Assembly: GCA_043800105.1 (NCBI GenBank)
Contig: JAZDNJ010000084.1
Location: 1-20,049, forward strand
Source: JAFGTE01 sp043800105
GTDB taxonomy: Bacteria; Patescibacteriota; Gracilibacteria; UM-FILTER-43-11
DNA: 20,049 nt
Reading direction: 5' to 3'
Positions 1-7,698 of the stretch are shown here, piece by piece (the first letter of the stretch is position 1; each line of letters starts with the position of its first letter). The position numbers and the translations under genes were made by a program. The notes below the pieces were generated by a model. That model ran no database searches. It was not told where the DNA came from and saw only the letters and a list, made by a program, of their open reading frames with translations.

Positions 1-11
1 AAAATTTTATT

Positions 12-767
12 TTATTTTGCTAAAACTTCACAACCATTTTCAGTCACAAGTACTGTTTCTTCAAAATGAGCGGAAAGGCTTCCGTCAGCGGTACACAGAG
101 TCCACTGATCTTTAGCCTTCCTGATATCTCCATGCCCCATAGCGGAAATGGGTTCGATCGCCAGTACCATGCCAGGTTGCATGACAGGACCCGTACCTTT
201 TTTTCCGGCGTTCAGAATTTCGGGCGCTTCATGCAGATCGTGCCCTACGCCATGACCCGTGCATTCAATCACGGGCGCATAATCAAAACGCTCCAATGTG
301 CTTTGGATGGCCTCTGAAATATCTCCGATCCGCCCGCCCGGACGGACTTGCTTAACCGCCTGCCGCAGAGCATCTTTGGTCGTTTTTACAAATCGTTTAA
401 CTTCGTAAGGCGCTTCACCGACGATAAATGTTCTGCATGCATCAGTATGAAGCCCATTGTAACAAACACCACAATCAACCCCCACAATATCGCCATTCCG
501 CAAAACCCGGTCAGAAGAGGGTATGCCATGCACAGCTTCATCATTTATGGACGTGCAAATCGAGCCCTGAAAGCCATGATACCCCTTAAAACCGGGGGTA
601 CAACCCCCATGACTGCAAATAAATTTTTCAGCAATCTCATCAAGTTCTTTTGTTGAAATCCCGATTCTGACCGATTCCGCCATTAAATCGAGTGTCTTTG
701 TCAAAACTTCACCGGCATGGCGCATGACTTTAATCTCCTCTGGGGTCTTTATGATAATTGCGCTCAC
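12..767 (-). CDS. map: Type I methionine aminopeptidase
   Basis: This cytosolic metallopeptidase removes the initiator methionine from nascent proteins. The 251-aa length fits type I enzymes. All seven residues expected for metal binding and catalysis can be aligned: His80, Asp98, Asp109, His172, His179, Glu205 and Glu236, in the contexts CTSIN..EAVH, GVDCG, HTDACRTF, GHGVGH and FEETVL. I chose the GTG at 767 because the family N-terminus (IIIKTPEEI..MRHAG) begins there; the later ATG at residue 15 would cut into it. It lies 18 nt after the adk stop and ends the cluster visible here. The sequence before the GTG has no clear Shine-Dalgarno. Identification is firm. Confidence 0.97.
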   Translation of the reverse strand: MSAIIIKTPEEIKVMRHAGEVLTKTLDLMAESVRIGISTKELDEIAEKFICSHGGCTPGFKGYHGFQGSICTSINDEAVHGIPSSDRVLRNGDIVGVDCGVCYNGLHTDACRTFIVGEAPYEVKRFVKTTKDALRQAVKQVRPGGRIGDISEAIQSTLERFDYAPVIECTGHGVGHDLHEAPEILNAGKKGTGPVMQPGMVLAIEPISAMGHGDIRKAKDQWTLCTADGSLSAHFEETVLVTENGCEVLAK

Positions 768-785
768 TTAAGTGGAAAAAACCTA

Positions 786-1427
786 CTAGGTAAAAAGATA
801 TCCCGCCTTCTCGATCATTTCCTCGGTCACATCAGGAATGGCCTGTTCACCGTCCACCTCGATCAAACGGTCTCTTTTGTAAAAATCCTCGATCACCGGC
901 TTGGTTTCTACCGCAAAATTATGGAGCCGCTGGTTGATACTGTCCAGATTACTGTCATCACTTCTGGTTACCAGTGCTCCATGACACTCACTGCATGAAT
1001 CACCCTTATAAAAGGCCGGATAAATTTCTTTGCAATTCACGCACATTCGTCTTTTGGTAAGCCTTTCGATGGCTTCACGTTCAGAGATTTTGATATTCAG
1101 TGCAAACGCGTCACGCCCGTGAGCACTGAGCAGGGCCAGAAGTTTCTCGGATTGGATGATGGTTCTGGGGATACCATCAAAAAGCACATTCTGCCCCTTC
1201 GCCCCACTTTCCAGAAACTTTTCCACAACCTCTAAAATGATATCGTCACTTACCAGGTTACCGCTTTCTACGGTATTTTTAATTTTTTTCCCCAAATCTT
1301 CCCCCGAAGCAATCATGGAGCGTAACTCGTGCCCCATATCAAAAACTTTCAGCCCGTACCGTTCCGCCAAAATCTTGCCCTGAGTTCCCTTCCCAGACCC
1401 CTGCATTCCAAACAATACGATGTCCAT
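786..1427 (-). CDS. adk: Adenylate kinase, zinc-type LID
   Basis: Adenylate kinase interconverts ATP + AMP and 2 ADP in the cytosol. The P-loop GMQGSGKGT is at residues 7-15 and the AMP-site motif DGIPR at 84-88. The LID domain carries four cysteines in CxxC pairs (Cys129/132 and Cys145/148), the structural-zinc form of the enzyme, followed by the RSDD motif near 155. Length is 213 aa, normal for the long form. The ATG is 4 nt after the secY stop, so the two are likely translated from one transcript. The secY-adk-map order is the common bacterial one. No Shine-Dalgarno is visible. Stop codon is TAG. Confidence 0.97.
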   Translation of the reverse strand: MDIVLFGMQGSGKGTQGKILAERYGLKVFDMGHELRSMIASGEDLGKKIKNTVESGNLVSDDIILEVVEKFLESGAKGQNVLFDGIPRTIIQSEKLLALLSAHGRDAFALNIKISEREAIERLTKRRMCVNCKEIYPAFYKGDSCSECHGALVTRSDDSNLDSINQRLHNFAVETKPVIEDFYKRDRLIEVDGEQAIPDVTEEMIEKAGYLFT

Positions 1428-1431
1428 ACGC

Positions 1432-2739
1432 TTAGTAGAGTTTGTCGTAATCGTGCATTACAAGCTGAGCATCAATCTGACGGATAATTTCAAGTACAAC
1501 TCCGACCACGATAATCAGCCCCGAACCCGATATGATGAGATCACTGGAAGAAAGGGTCGTGTACTTTGTAAACAAAATCGGAATAACTGCCACAATCGCA
1601 AGAAAAGTGCCACCGAAGAGATTCAGATGACCGGAAACTTTTGCCAGAAAGTCGGCCGTTTGGGAACCTGGACGGATACCGGGAATGAATCCTCCATGTT
1701 TTTGAATATTCTCGGCAACCTGCTCGGGATTAAAAGTAACACTAACATAAAAATACGAAAAGGCTATGATCAGGAGGAAATAAACAAACATATAAAAGTA
1801 AGTAGGATTGCTCGCGTTGAAGTACTTCAGAATAAAATCAGCGACCCCCTGCAGTCTTGGTGAAGTTGACGCCTGGAAAAATTGAGCCATCACTGACGGG
1901 AATGTCATCATGGATATCGCGAAGATAATCGGAATCATGCCCGCCTGATTTACACGAATGGGTAAACCGGCTTTTTCACTTTTACCGCCTGTGGCGCGCG
2001 TGGCATAGGTAATGGGGATATTGCGCTGCCCCTCGGTAATGAGCACCACAAACATAAGCATAAGAATGGTGAGCACCATGAAGACCAGAAAATAGCTCAG
2101 CTTGGTGGTATCACCGCCCTGAGCGATACCGAGCATCCGGCCGACAACCGTAGGCATGCCGGAAATAATGCTGGCAAAAATCAAAAGACTGATGCCGTTT
2201 CCGATTCCGCTTTCAGTGATAAGTTCACCCAGCCACATCAGGAAGAGCGTGCCGGCCGTGACGATGATCATGATAGGAATTACCACAGAGAGATCGGTCA
2301 CACTCGAAATAAGCGGTACGGATGTGCCTTGGGAACTCTGATTGAGCAGAATAATCATTCCGTAAGACTGAAGCAGGGCAAAAGGAATTGTAAGTACACG
2401 TGTATATTGATTAATCTTTCGCCGCCCCTCCATTCCTTCTTTGGAAAGCGCCTCCAGCTTAGGAATGACAACGGTCATTAGCTGTATAATGATTGAAGCG
2501 TTGATATAAGGTGAAAGGCCCATAAGGACAATGGAAAAATTTTCCATGGAACCACCTGTCAACGCCGAAAAAACCCCGAGAAGATCATTCTGCTGAAAAA
2601 TATTACCCAGAGCCTCAAAGTTAACTCCCGGAACCGTGATATGAGCCGCCAATCTGAAAATAATCAGAACAAAAAGAGTGAAGAGAATTTTCTTTCTCAG
2701 GGTCCTGGATTGCCAGATTTGATGTAGATATTTAAACAA
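1432..2739 (-). CDS. secY: Preprotein translocase subunit SecY
   Basis: SecY forms the protein-conducting channel of the inner membrane. The 435-aa protein has about ten hydrophobic segments, starting at residues 18-33. The conserved family block MGLSPYINASI is at 73-83 and SGIGNG at 177-182. The reading frame starts at a TTG at 2739, giving a short cytoplasmic N-terminus (MFKYLHQIW) of normal SecY shape; no in-frame ATG precedes the first membrane segment. It lies 14 nt after rplO. The signal-peptide proteins encoded at 15180-19962 would need this channel. Identification is firm; only the TTG start is inferred. Confidence 0.96.
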   Translation of the reverse strand: MFKYLHQIWQSRTLRKKILFTLFVLIIFRLAAHITVPGVNFEALGNIFQQNDLLGVFSALTGGSMENFSIVLMGLSPYINASIIIQLMTVVIPKLEALSKEGMEGRRKINQYTRVLTIPFALLQSYGMIILLNQSSQGTSVPLISSVTDLSVVIPIMIIVTAGTLFLMWLGELITESGIGNGISLLIFASIISGMPTVVGRMLGIAQGGDTTKLSYFLVFMVLTILMLMFVVLITEGQRNIPITYATRATGGKSEKAGLPIRVNQAGMIPIIFAISMMTFPSVMAQFFQASTSPRLQGVADFILKYFNASNPTYFYMFVYFLLIIAFSYFYVSVTFNPEQVAENIQKHGGFIPGIRPGSQTADFLAKVSGHLNLFGGTFLAIVAVIPILFTKYTTLSSSDLIISGSGLIIVVGVVLEIIRQIDAQLVMHDYDKLY

Positions 2740-2753
2740 ATTGAGAATGTTAT

Positions 2754-3191
2754 TTAAAGAACCTTACCGCCGGCGGCGATAACTTTTTGCTTGGCTGATC
2801 TGGAAGCTTTTTGTACTTTAAGCACAACCTTCTTAGTTAGCTTTCCGTTTCCAAGTGCCTTTACGGGAACATCTTTCCTGGAAACCAGCCCCTTCGCGAG
2901 AAGGGTTTGAATGCTAACCTCATCTCCATCCTTAAAATCATTCAAACTGCCCACATTAACGATTTGAAAATCAGTTCTGGTAGGGTTTTTAAAGCCGCGA
3001 AGTTTAGGCAGCCTGCTGATTAAAGGGGTCTGGCCGCCCTCAAAGCCCGGCCGTACGTTTCCGCTTTTTCTTTGACCCTGCCCTTTACAGCCACGCCCGG
3101 AAAAAGTACCGTGCCCGGAAGCGTTACCGCGCCCAAGTCGCTTCTTTTTTCTCACAGAACCTGCCTTTGGTTTCATTTCATGAAGTTTCAT
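2754..3191 (-). CDS. rplO: 50S ribosomal protein L15
   Basis: L15 is a large-subunit protein that assembles late and contacts 23S rRNA. The 145-aa protein starts with the family signature MKLHEMKPKAGSVRKKKRLGRG, seen here as KLHEMKP followed by a basic Gly-rich tail (residues about 16-45, GRGNASGHG.. and GRGCKGQGQ). The C-terminal globular part ends in VIAAGGKVL. Its ATG is only 2 nt beyond the rpsE stop, so there is no room for rpmD (L30), which normally separates S5 and L15. The upstream bases are purine-rich (AAGAAGAAC), the closest approach to a Shine-Dalgarno among the ribosomal genes here. Confidence 0.97.
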   Translation of the reverse strand: MKLHEMKPKAGSVRKKKRLGRGNASGHGTFSGRGCKGQGQRKSGNVRPGFEGGQTPLISRLPKLRGFKNPTRTDFQIVNVGSLNDFKDGDEVSIQTLLAKGLVSRKDVPVKALGNGKLTKKVVLKVQKASRSAKQKVIAAGGKVL

Positions 3192-3193
3192 AA

Positions 3194-3799
3194 TCAGTTC
3201 TTCTTAGTAGTCTTATTAGTTTTTTCCTTCGACGGAGCTTTTTTTTCTTCTTGCCGGCTTTCCGCCTTTTCCTCACTTATTTCCTCATTTTTTGCTTCAG
3301 GCTTTTTTATCTGGGATTCTCTGACGGGCCGAAGTTTCTTAAGCGCCCTGATCGAAGCCTGAGCGGTAACAAGCGAATTCCTTGAGCCGATATTCTTGCT
3401 GAGAACATTTTTTACACCGGCCAAATGCAGAACCTTACGAAGGCTGCCCCCCGCAATCACACCGGTACCGGGAGAAGCCGGCATTATCAGCATTTCGGCT
3501 GCCTTATATTTTACCCGAACAGCATGAGGAATAGTATCATCTTTTGTTATTGGAACTTTAATAAGGCTGGCCTTGGCCTTCGAAACAGCTTTATGTATAC
3601 CGATAACAACTTCGGAAGCCTTACCTACGCCAACTCCCACACGGCCCTTTTTATCGCCGATAGCCACTGTTACACGAAAACGCAAACGACGACCTCCTTT
3701 GACCACGCGGGTTACACGATCTATATGAAGCACTTCCTCTTCAAATTCTTTCTGCTCTTTGACATATGCTTCTGCTTTTCTTGCGTTCTTTTTAGCCAT
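3194..3799 (-). CDS. rpsE: 30S ribosomal protein S5
   Basis: S5 is a small-subunit protein important for decoding accuracy. The double-stranded RNA-binding part lies at about residues 22-85 (VVKGGRRLRFR.. GDKKGRVGVGVGKA) and the C-terminal fold runs to about 160 (ASPGTGVIAGG, NSLVTAQASI). At 201 aa it is about 35 longer than E. coli S5. The extra is a charged Lys/Glu-rich tail from about 160 to 201, probably disordered. The stop is TGA, and rplO starts 2 nt later, which supports UGA being a true stop. The spacer upstream holds a 7-bp degenerate repeat instead of a Shine-Dalgarno. Confidence 0.97.
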   Translation of the reverse strand: MAKKNARKAEAYVKEQKEFEEEVLHIDRVTRVVKGGRRLRFRVTVAIGDKKGRVGVGVGKASEVVIGIHKAVSKAKASLIKVPITKDDTIPHAVRVKYKAAEMLIMPASPGTGVIAGGSLRKVLHLAGVKNVLSKNIGSRNSLVTAQASIRALKKLRPVRESQIKKPEAKNEEISEEKAESRQEEKKAPSKEKTNKTTKKN

Positions 3800-3812
3800 A
3801 ATTTATTAGTAA

Positions 3813-3840
3813 ATCAAAAATCTAAAATTTAAAATTTTAA
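3813..3840. repeat. Degenerate 7-bp tandem repeat, rplR-rpsE spacer
   Basis: Four consecutive 7-mers read on the plus strand as ATCAAAA, ATCTAAA, ATTTAAA, ATTTTAA. They include the rplR stop codon and end 13 nt from the rpsE ATG. The phase is exact, but the composition is nearly pure A+T, so this copy alone could be chance. Confidence 0.4.
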
Positions 3841-4173
3841 ACCTCCCTCACGGGCCGCATCCGCTAAAGCCTTCACGCGCCCATGATAAAGGTAACCGGA
3901 ACGATCAAAAACACAAGTCTCAATCTTTTTGGCTTTGGCCTTCTTAGCCAGTTCGGCGCCAACCTTTTTAGCGGCCTCAATATTATTGCCGTTTTTTGAT
4001 TTAAGATTCGAAGCGGAAGCAAGTATCGTTCCCGTAGTGTCATCAATCAATTGAGCATAAATGCCCTGAAGACTGCGATAAACCGACAATCTGGGACGAA
4101 CGGCTGTACCGGAAACCTTTGCACGAATTCTTGCCTTTCTTCTTTTCCGCAGCTGTAAATTTGATAATTTCAT
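3829..4173 (-). CDS. rplR: 50S ribosomal protein L18
   Basis: L18 binds 5S rRNA and links it to the central protuberance. Length is 114 aa, typical of bacteria. The basic N-terminus (LRKRRKARIRAKV) is followed by RPRLSVYRS, and the C-terminus holds the family motif FDRSGYLYHGRVKALADAAREGG, seen as FDRSGYLYHGR then ADAAREGGL. It sits 14 nt downstream of rplF and 29 nt upstream of rpsE, the canonical spc order. Its stop codon is embedded in the heptamer repeat at 3813-3840. Nothing odd in the protein. Confidence 0.97.
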   Translation of the reverse strand: MKLSNLQLRKRRKARIRAKVSGTAVRPRLSVYRSLQGIYAQLIDDTTGTILASASNLKSKNGNNIEAAKKVGAELAKKAKAKKIETCVFDRSGYLYHGRVKALADAAREGGLKF

Positions 4174-4187
4174 TCTAAGAATAATTA

Positions 4188-4742
4188 TTATTTGGCGCCG
4201 CCCGCGGCAGATTTACCGGCCTTTCGCGCGACATATTCATCAACATAACGAATACCTTTGCCTTTGTAAGGTTCCGGCGGCCTGAAACTTCTGATATTGG
4301 CCGAAAACTGACCGACAAGCTGTTTATTGATTCCGGAAATAATCAGAACGTTCTTTGATTCCTTATCCATTTCCGCCGTAATCCCATCAGGCACATGGAG
4401 CTCGATCGGATGTGAAAAACCAAGATTAAGGGTCAATTTCTTACCTGATACCTGAGCTCTGTAACCAACGCCAATGATTTCCAGTCGCTTCTCATAACCG
4501 GAAGAAACCCCTTTGATCATATTAGCGATAAGAGCACGGGTAAGCCCATGCAAACTCCGCACACTTGGCTCATCCGAACTTCGCTTTACACGAATCCCAT
4601 GATCATCTTTGCTGACTTTGACTGAAGGGCTGAATCCCATTTCAAGCTCACCTTTCGGCCCCTTTACCTTAATACGATTGCCGTCCAGAGTTACCTCGAC
4701 ACCCGAAGGGATTACAATGATTTGCTTACCGATTCTAGACAT
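4188..4742 (-). CDS. rplF: 50S ribosomal protein L6
   Basis: L6 binds 23S rRNA near the GTPase-associated centre and the sarcin-ricin loop. The 184-aa protein shows the N-terminal SRIGKQIIVIPSGV start, the two repeated L6 folds (about 10-80 and 90-165), and the C-terminal family signature PPEPYKGKGIRY at about 154-165. The end carries a short Gly/Ala/Lys tail. Between it and rpsH lie 38 nt of A+T-rich DNA without a Shine-Dalgarno. Identification is secure. Confidence 0.97.
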   Translation of the reverse strand: MSRIGKQIIVIPSGVEVTLDGNRIKVKGPKGELEMGFSPSVKVSKDDHGIRVKRSSDEPSVRSLHGLTRALIANMIKGVSSGYEKRLEIIGVGYRAQVSGKKLTLNLGFSHPIELHVPDGITAEMDKESKNVLIISGINKQLVGQFSANIRSFRPPEPYKGKGIRYVDEYVARKAGKSAAGGAK

Positions 4743-4780
4743 TATTTATAAAAATTTAAAAATTCCAAAAATTAAGAATG

Positions 4781-5164
4781 TTACCAGATTTCACATAACA
4801 ACTCCCCTCCCAGACCGTTTTTGCGGGCTTCCGATGTTGTCATAATGCCACGGGAAGTGGAGATGACACCAATTCCATAGCCATTAAGTACAGGCTTCAG
4901 GTCGCCTTTTTTGATATAAATCCTTTGCCCGGGCTTGCTGACACGCTTGAGGTTCAACGATGTATGAACATTATTCATACTGATTTCAATTTGATCAAAA
5001 TTCCCCACCTTTATAACCTTGAAATCATCCACGTATTTATTCTGCTTAAGGACTTCAAGTATGGCAACTTTCAGCTTGGAATAAGCGACTATTGTTTTGG
5101 AGTGCTTTGCCTTCACGGCATTCCGAATTCTTGTGAGCAGATCTGCAATCGGATCAGTGACCAT
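4781..5164 (-). CDS. rpsH: 30S ribosomal protein S8
   Basis: S8 binds the central domain of 16S rRNA early in small-subunit assembly; in E. coli it is also the translational repressor of the spc operon. The 127-aa protein begins VTDPIADLLTRIRNA and ends with the family block TSRGIMTTSEARKNGLGGE, here split as STSRGIMT and ARKNGLGGELLC. Normal length. The upstream spacer (5165-5205) holds a 7-bp degenerate repeat. I did not find an obvious S8 repressor-site mimic in front of rplE, but a structure search would be needed to be sure. Confidence 0.97.
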   Translation of the reverse strand: MVTDPIADLLTRIRNAVKAKHSKTIVAYSKLKVAILEVLKQNKYVDDFKVIKVGNFDQIEISMNNVHTSLNLKRVSKPGQRIYIKKGDLKPVLNGYGIGVISTSRGIMTTSEARKNGLGGELLCEIW

Positions 5165-5172
5165 ATCTAACG

Positions 5173-5200
5173 AATTAAAAATTGAAAATTAAAATTGAAT
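5173..5200. repeat. Degenerate 7-bp tandem repeat, rpsN-rpsH spacer
   Basis: Plus strand 7-mers AATTAAA, AATTGAA, AATTAAA, then ATTGAAT with a one-base slip. It sits just before the rpsH start codon (read on the minus strand) and just after the rpsN region begins. The spacing of the TT steps is 7, 7, 6. Confidence 0.4.
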
Positions 5201-5205
5201 ATTTC

Positions 5206-5430
5206 TTACCAGCTCGATTTTTTGACCCCCATTATTTCCCCTTTAGAGGCTAGTTCGCGGAAACAGATGCGGCAGATCTCAAAATACCGAATATACCCCC
5301 GTGAGCGACCGCAAAGTTTGCAGCGATTGTAGGTTCGCACCCACTTTGCCGGCTTCTTGCCATTCGCAAGACTATTTTTCATCTTTCTTTGCCGTCTGGC
5401 CGTTTTTACGATCAGTGCTTTTCGAGCCAT
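5206..5430 (-). CDS. rpsN: 30S ribosomal protein S14, zinc-binding type, extended
   Basis: S14 sits in the head of the small subunit. The C-terminal half is the zinc-binding type: Cys37, Cys40, Cys53 and Cys56 as CKLC and CRIC, followed by FRELASKGEI and the terminal VKKSSW. The usual zinc-type protein has 61 residues; this one has 74. The extra residues are a basic stretch in the N-terminal half (about residues 11-30, RRQRKMKNSLANGKK), so it is intermediate between zinc-type and the longer zinc-free type. It stands between rplE and rpsH as expected. Confidence 0.95.
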   Translation of the reverse strand: MARKALIVKTARRQRKMKNSLANGKKPAKWVRTYNRCKLCGRSRGYIRYFEICRICFRELASKGEIMGVKKSSW

Positions 5431-5454
5431 CTGAATAAATTAATTAAAAAATTA

Positions 5455-5997
5455 TTACTTCATTTTCTTAAATGGAAATCCAACCTGGGTAAGAAGGGCG
5501 CGTCCTTCTTCATCGTTTTTGGCAGTCGTGGAAATCGTCACCTGCATACCATGCACATTCAGCACATCATCAGGATTGATTTCAGGAAAAACAAGAGCTT
5601 CCTTGAATCCGATAGAATAATTCCCATGCCCGTCAAAAGACTTCGGGTTTAGCCCGCGGAAATCACGCACCCTGGGAATAACAATATTCACCAAACGATA
5701 GATAAATTCATACATCCTCTTTCCGCGCAGGGTGACTGTAATACCAGTTGGCATCCCCTGTCTGAGCTTAAAATTAGAAATAGCCATTTTAGCCTTGGTA
5801 ACAACCGGTTTTTGCCCGGCGATCTTTGATACATTGGAAATCACATCAGAATAATCCTTCGTATTCTTGAGCAAAGTCCCGATTCCCACATTCAGCTTCA
5901 CCTTGGAAATCCTGGGGACAGCCATCATATTTTTTATACCAAGCTCCTGCCGGAGCGCTGGGATAACTTCTTTGTTGAACGTATCGTAATATGACAT
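5455..5997 (-). CDS. rplE: 50S ribosomal protein L5
   Basis: L5 binds 5S rRNA and forms the bridge to the small-subunit head. The 180-aa protein contains the expected VPRISKVKLNVGIG near residues 27-40, GQKPVVTKAK near 75-85, and GMPTGITVTLRG with the FRGLNPKSFDGHGN loop in the second half. Length and order are ordinary. It follows rplX with a 22-nt spacer that lacks a Shine-Dalgarno and precedes rpsN. Confidence 0.97.
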   Translation of the reverse strand: MSYYDTFNKEVIPALRQELGIKNMMAVPRISKVKLNVGIGTLLKNTKDYSDVISNVSKIAGQKPVVTKAKMAISNFKLRQGMPTGITVTLRGKRMYEFIYRLVNIVIPRVRDFRGLNPKSFDGHGNYSIGFKEALVFPEINPDDVLNVHGMQVTISTTAKNDEEGRALLTQVGFPFKKMK

Positions 5998-6019
5998 TTA
6001 TTAATGATTAAATCTCAGA

Positions 6020-6358
6020 TTATTTTTTCTTTTCTACTTTAGATTGAGCCTGCTCAACTGATTCACCGCACTTTTTACAGATGCGGTATTTCTTTCCTTT
6101 GTCAGGTGTTTTATAGGCAGTTCGCGTCGCCTTATTACAGCTTGGACAGATCAGCTTAACATTCGAAATTGCGAGAGGCGCCTCGTACTGGATCCTTTGA
6201 CCGGCGCGTGTCGAAGTTTTTTTAATATGACGAGTCCGGATATTGACTTTTTCCACCGTCACCTTGTTCTGTTTTTCCAGAACGCGCATCACTGCTCCGG
6301 TTTTACCCTTGTACTTACCGGCAGTTACCAATACGTTGTCTTTAACTTTAATCTTCAT
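6020..6358 (-). CDS. rplX: 50S ribosomal protein L24 with zinc ribbon
   Basis: L24 is an assembly-initiating large-subunit protein. The N-terminal KOW domain is at residues 1-45 (KVKDNVLVTAGKYKGKTG). The C-terminal part has two CxxC pairs, Cys71/74 (CPSC) and Cys94/97 (CKKC), a zinc ribbon known in several bacterial lineages but absent from E. coli L24. The last residues form a Lys/Glu tail. Length is 112 aa. Directly in front of the ATG is a 7-bp repeat (6364-6391) that overlaps the rplN stop, with no Shine-Dalgarno. Confidence 0.96.
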   Translation of the reverse strand: MKIKVKDNVLVTAGKYKGKTGAVMRVLEKQNKVTVEKVNIRTRHIKKTSTRAGQRIQYEAPLAISNVKLICPSCNKATRTAYKTPDKGKKYRICKKCGESVEQAQSKVEKKK

Positions 6359-6363
6359 TTGAA

Positions 6364-6391
6364 ATTTCGGGTTTCGAGTTTAGAATTTATA
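6364..6391. repeat. Degenerate 7-bp tandem repeat, rplN-rplX spacer
   Basis: Plus strand 7-mers ATTTCGG, GTTTCGA, GTTTAGA, ATTTATA, with TTT steps at 6365, 6372, 6379 and 6386, exactly 7 apart. It covers the rplN stop region and ends 5 nt before the rplX ATG. It closely matches the copy at 11024-11051, including the CG dinucleotides, so it is not simply A+T richness. Confidence 0.6.
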
Positions 6392-6755
6392 AAACTTCAG
6401 GTGCCTGAGAAATAATTTTCTGATATCCGCAGGCCCGCAGCTCGCGGGCAACGGGACCAAACACGCGTGTACCTTTAGGCATGCCGTCATCATTGACAAT
6501 AACGACAGCATTATCATCAAAACGAATATAAGAACCATCTTTCCTGCGAATGTTGTTCTTTGTGCGAACAACCACCGCGCGCTGAACGGTGTGATTTTTA
6601 ACCACTCCTTTGACAGCGGCACTCTTTACAGCAACCACAATCAGATCACCAATACCGGCGTATCTTCTTTTCGAGCCGCCCAATACTTTAATACACATCA
6701 CTTTCTTAGCACCGGTGTTGTCAGCAACATGCAGGAGTGTTTGTGGTTGGATCAT
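6387..6755 (-). CDS. rplN: 50S ribosomal protein L14
   Basis: L14 lies at the subunit interface. The 122-aa protein is the standard length and is highly conserved: it starts MIQPQTLLHVADNTGAKK, has GDLIVVAVK, the GSYIRFDDNAVVIVND block, and GPVARELR near the end. It belongs between rpsQ and rplX, as found. The 33-nt spacer on its 5' side is A+T-rich with no Shine-Dalgarno. Confidence 0.98.
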   Translation of the reverse strand: MIQPQTLLHVADNTGAKKVMCIKVLGGSKRRYAGIGDLIVVAVKSAAVKGVVKNHTVQRAVVVRTKNNIRRKDGSYIRFDDNAVVIVNDDGMPKGTRVFGPVARELRACGYQKIISQAPEVL

Positions 6756-6788
6756 GTTAAATAATAATTATCTTTTGGATTAGGGGGC

Positions 6789-7019
6789 TCAGGAATTGGC
6801 AGTTACTTTCCATCTTTTAAGTTTGCTCACAGGTTTCGTTTCCATAATGGTAACCGTATCACCAATATTAAACTGAGCGGCATCTTCCACATGGACATAA
6901 AACTTCTTTGAAACTCTGTATTTCTTCGCGTATTTAGGATGATTCTTGTAAGAATCAACTTTGACCACAAGTGTTTTGGTCATTTTATTGCTGGTGATGA
7001 CTCCTGTTTTCGTCCGCAT
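6789..7019 (-). CDS. rpsQ: 30S ribosomal protein S17
   Basis: S17 is an OB-fold protein binding the 5' domain of 16S rRNA. The 76-aa protein has the family core GVITSNKMTKTLVVKV at residues 6-21, HPKYAKKYRVSKKF in the middle and GDTVTIMETKPVSKLKRW near the end. Length is slightly below the usual 80-90 residues, with no C-terminal extension. It is spaced 21 nt from rpmC and 33 nt from rplN. Confidence 0.97.
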   Translation of the reverse strand: MRTKTGVITSNKMTKTLVVKVDSYKNHPKYAKKYRVSKKFYVHVEDAAQFNIGDTVTIMETKPVSKLKRWKVTANS

Positions 7020-7040
7020 AAAAAATTTTTAATTGTCTTG

Positions 7041-7265
7041 TTAATCGATTTTAACGGAATTCTCAACCGCCTCCTCCAGATCCAGTTCCCTTAAAGCAGT
7101 CATAATACGGGCAATAAACTTCTTCTGCTTTGGGATGCTACTGGTATCCTTTTCGTGCTTGGTTTTGATGGTAATCCGCTTCTTCATTGCCAATTCACGG
7201 GCATCTTCAAGCTCCCGCAGTAATTCTTTTCTTGTCAATGATTTGAGTTCTTGATTTGATAACAT
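7041..7265 (-). CDS. rpmC: 50S ribosomal protein L29
   Basis: L29 is a small helical-hairpin protein close to the polypeptide exit tunnel. The 74-aa sequence shows the typical first helix (LKSLTRKELLRELEDARELAM) and second helix with the K-x-I-A-R-I-x-T-A-L-RE motif (KKFIARIMTALREL). It is a few residues longer than usual, with an acidic C-terminal tail (LEEAVENSVKID). The ATG is 2 nt after the rplP stop, so translational coupling is likely. Confidence 0.95.
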   Translation of the reverse strand: MLSNQELKSLTRKELLRELEDARELAMKKRITIKTKHEKDTSSIPKQKKFIARIMTALRELDLEEAVENSVKID

Positions 7266-7267
7266 TC

Positions 7268-7684
7268 TTAATGATGTTTGAGTACAATCTTGGTTTTAAT
7301 ACCTAATTTTGAATCAGCCAGTTTAAGCGCTTCACGAGCAAGCTCTTCGGGAATACCATCCATTTCAAAAATGATTTTCCCGGGTTTTACACGTGCCACA
7401 TAAAATTCTACCGCCCCCTTACCGGACCCCATTGGCACTTCGGAAGCCTTTCGTGTGATAGGTGTGTGAGGGAAAACACGAATCCAGATTTTACCGCCGC
7501 GCTTGATGGCACGGGTCATGGCGCGACGAGCCGCTTCAATTTGTCGGGATGTCAACTCACCGGCCGTAACAGCTTTAAGCCCAATTGAACCAAAGCTGAC
7601 AGCATTACCCCCTTTAGACAAGCCTTTCAGGGCTGACCTGGAGCGATGTGACTTCCTGTATTTCTGCTTTTTGGGTTGGAGCAT
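7268..7684 (-). CDS. rplP: 50S ribosomal protein L16
   Basis: L16 organises the A-site region of the large subunit. The 138-aa protein is standard in length, starts MLQPKKQKYRKSHR, and contains RGGKIWIRVFPHTPIT at about residues 72-87, MGSGKGAVEFYVARVKPGK, and the family signature EMDGIPEELAREALKLA. It lies between rpsC and rpmC in canonical order. A 14-nt spacer separates it from rpsC. Confidence 0.98.
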   Translation of the reverse strand: MLQPKKQKYRKSHRSRSALKGLSKGGNAVSFGSIGLKAVTAGELTSRQIEAARRAMTRAIKRGGKIWIRVFPHTPITRKASEVPMGSGKGAVEFYVARVKPGKIIFEMDGIPEELAREALKLADSKLGIKTKIVLKHH

Positions 7685-7698
7685 CGACTTAAAATAAA

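Noticed and set aside
6020..6358. Zinc ribbon in L24 as a novel fusion
   Set aside because: CxxC pairs at the L24 C-terminus are known in several bacterial groups.
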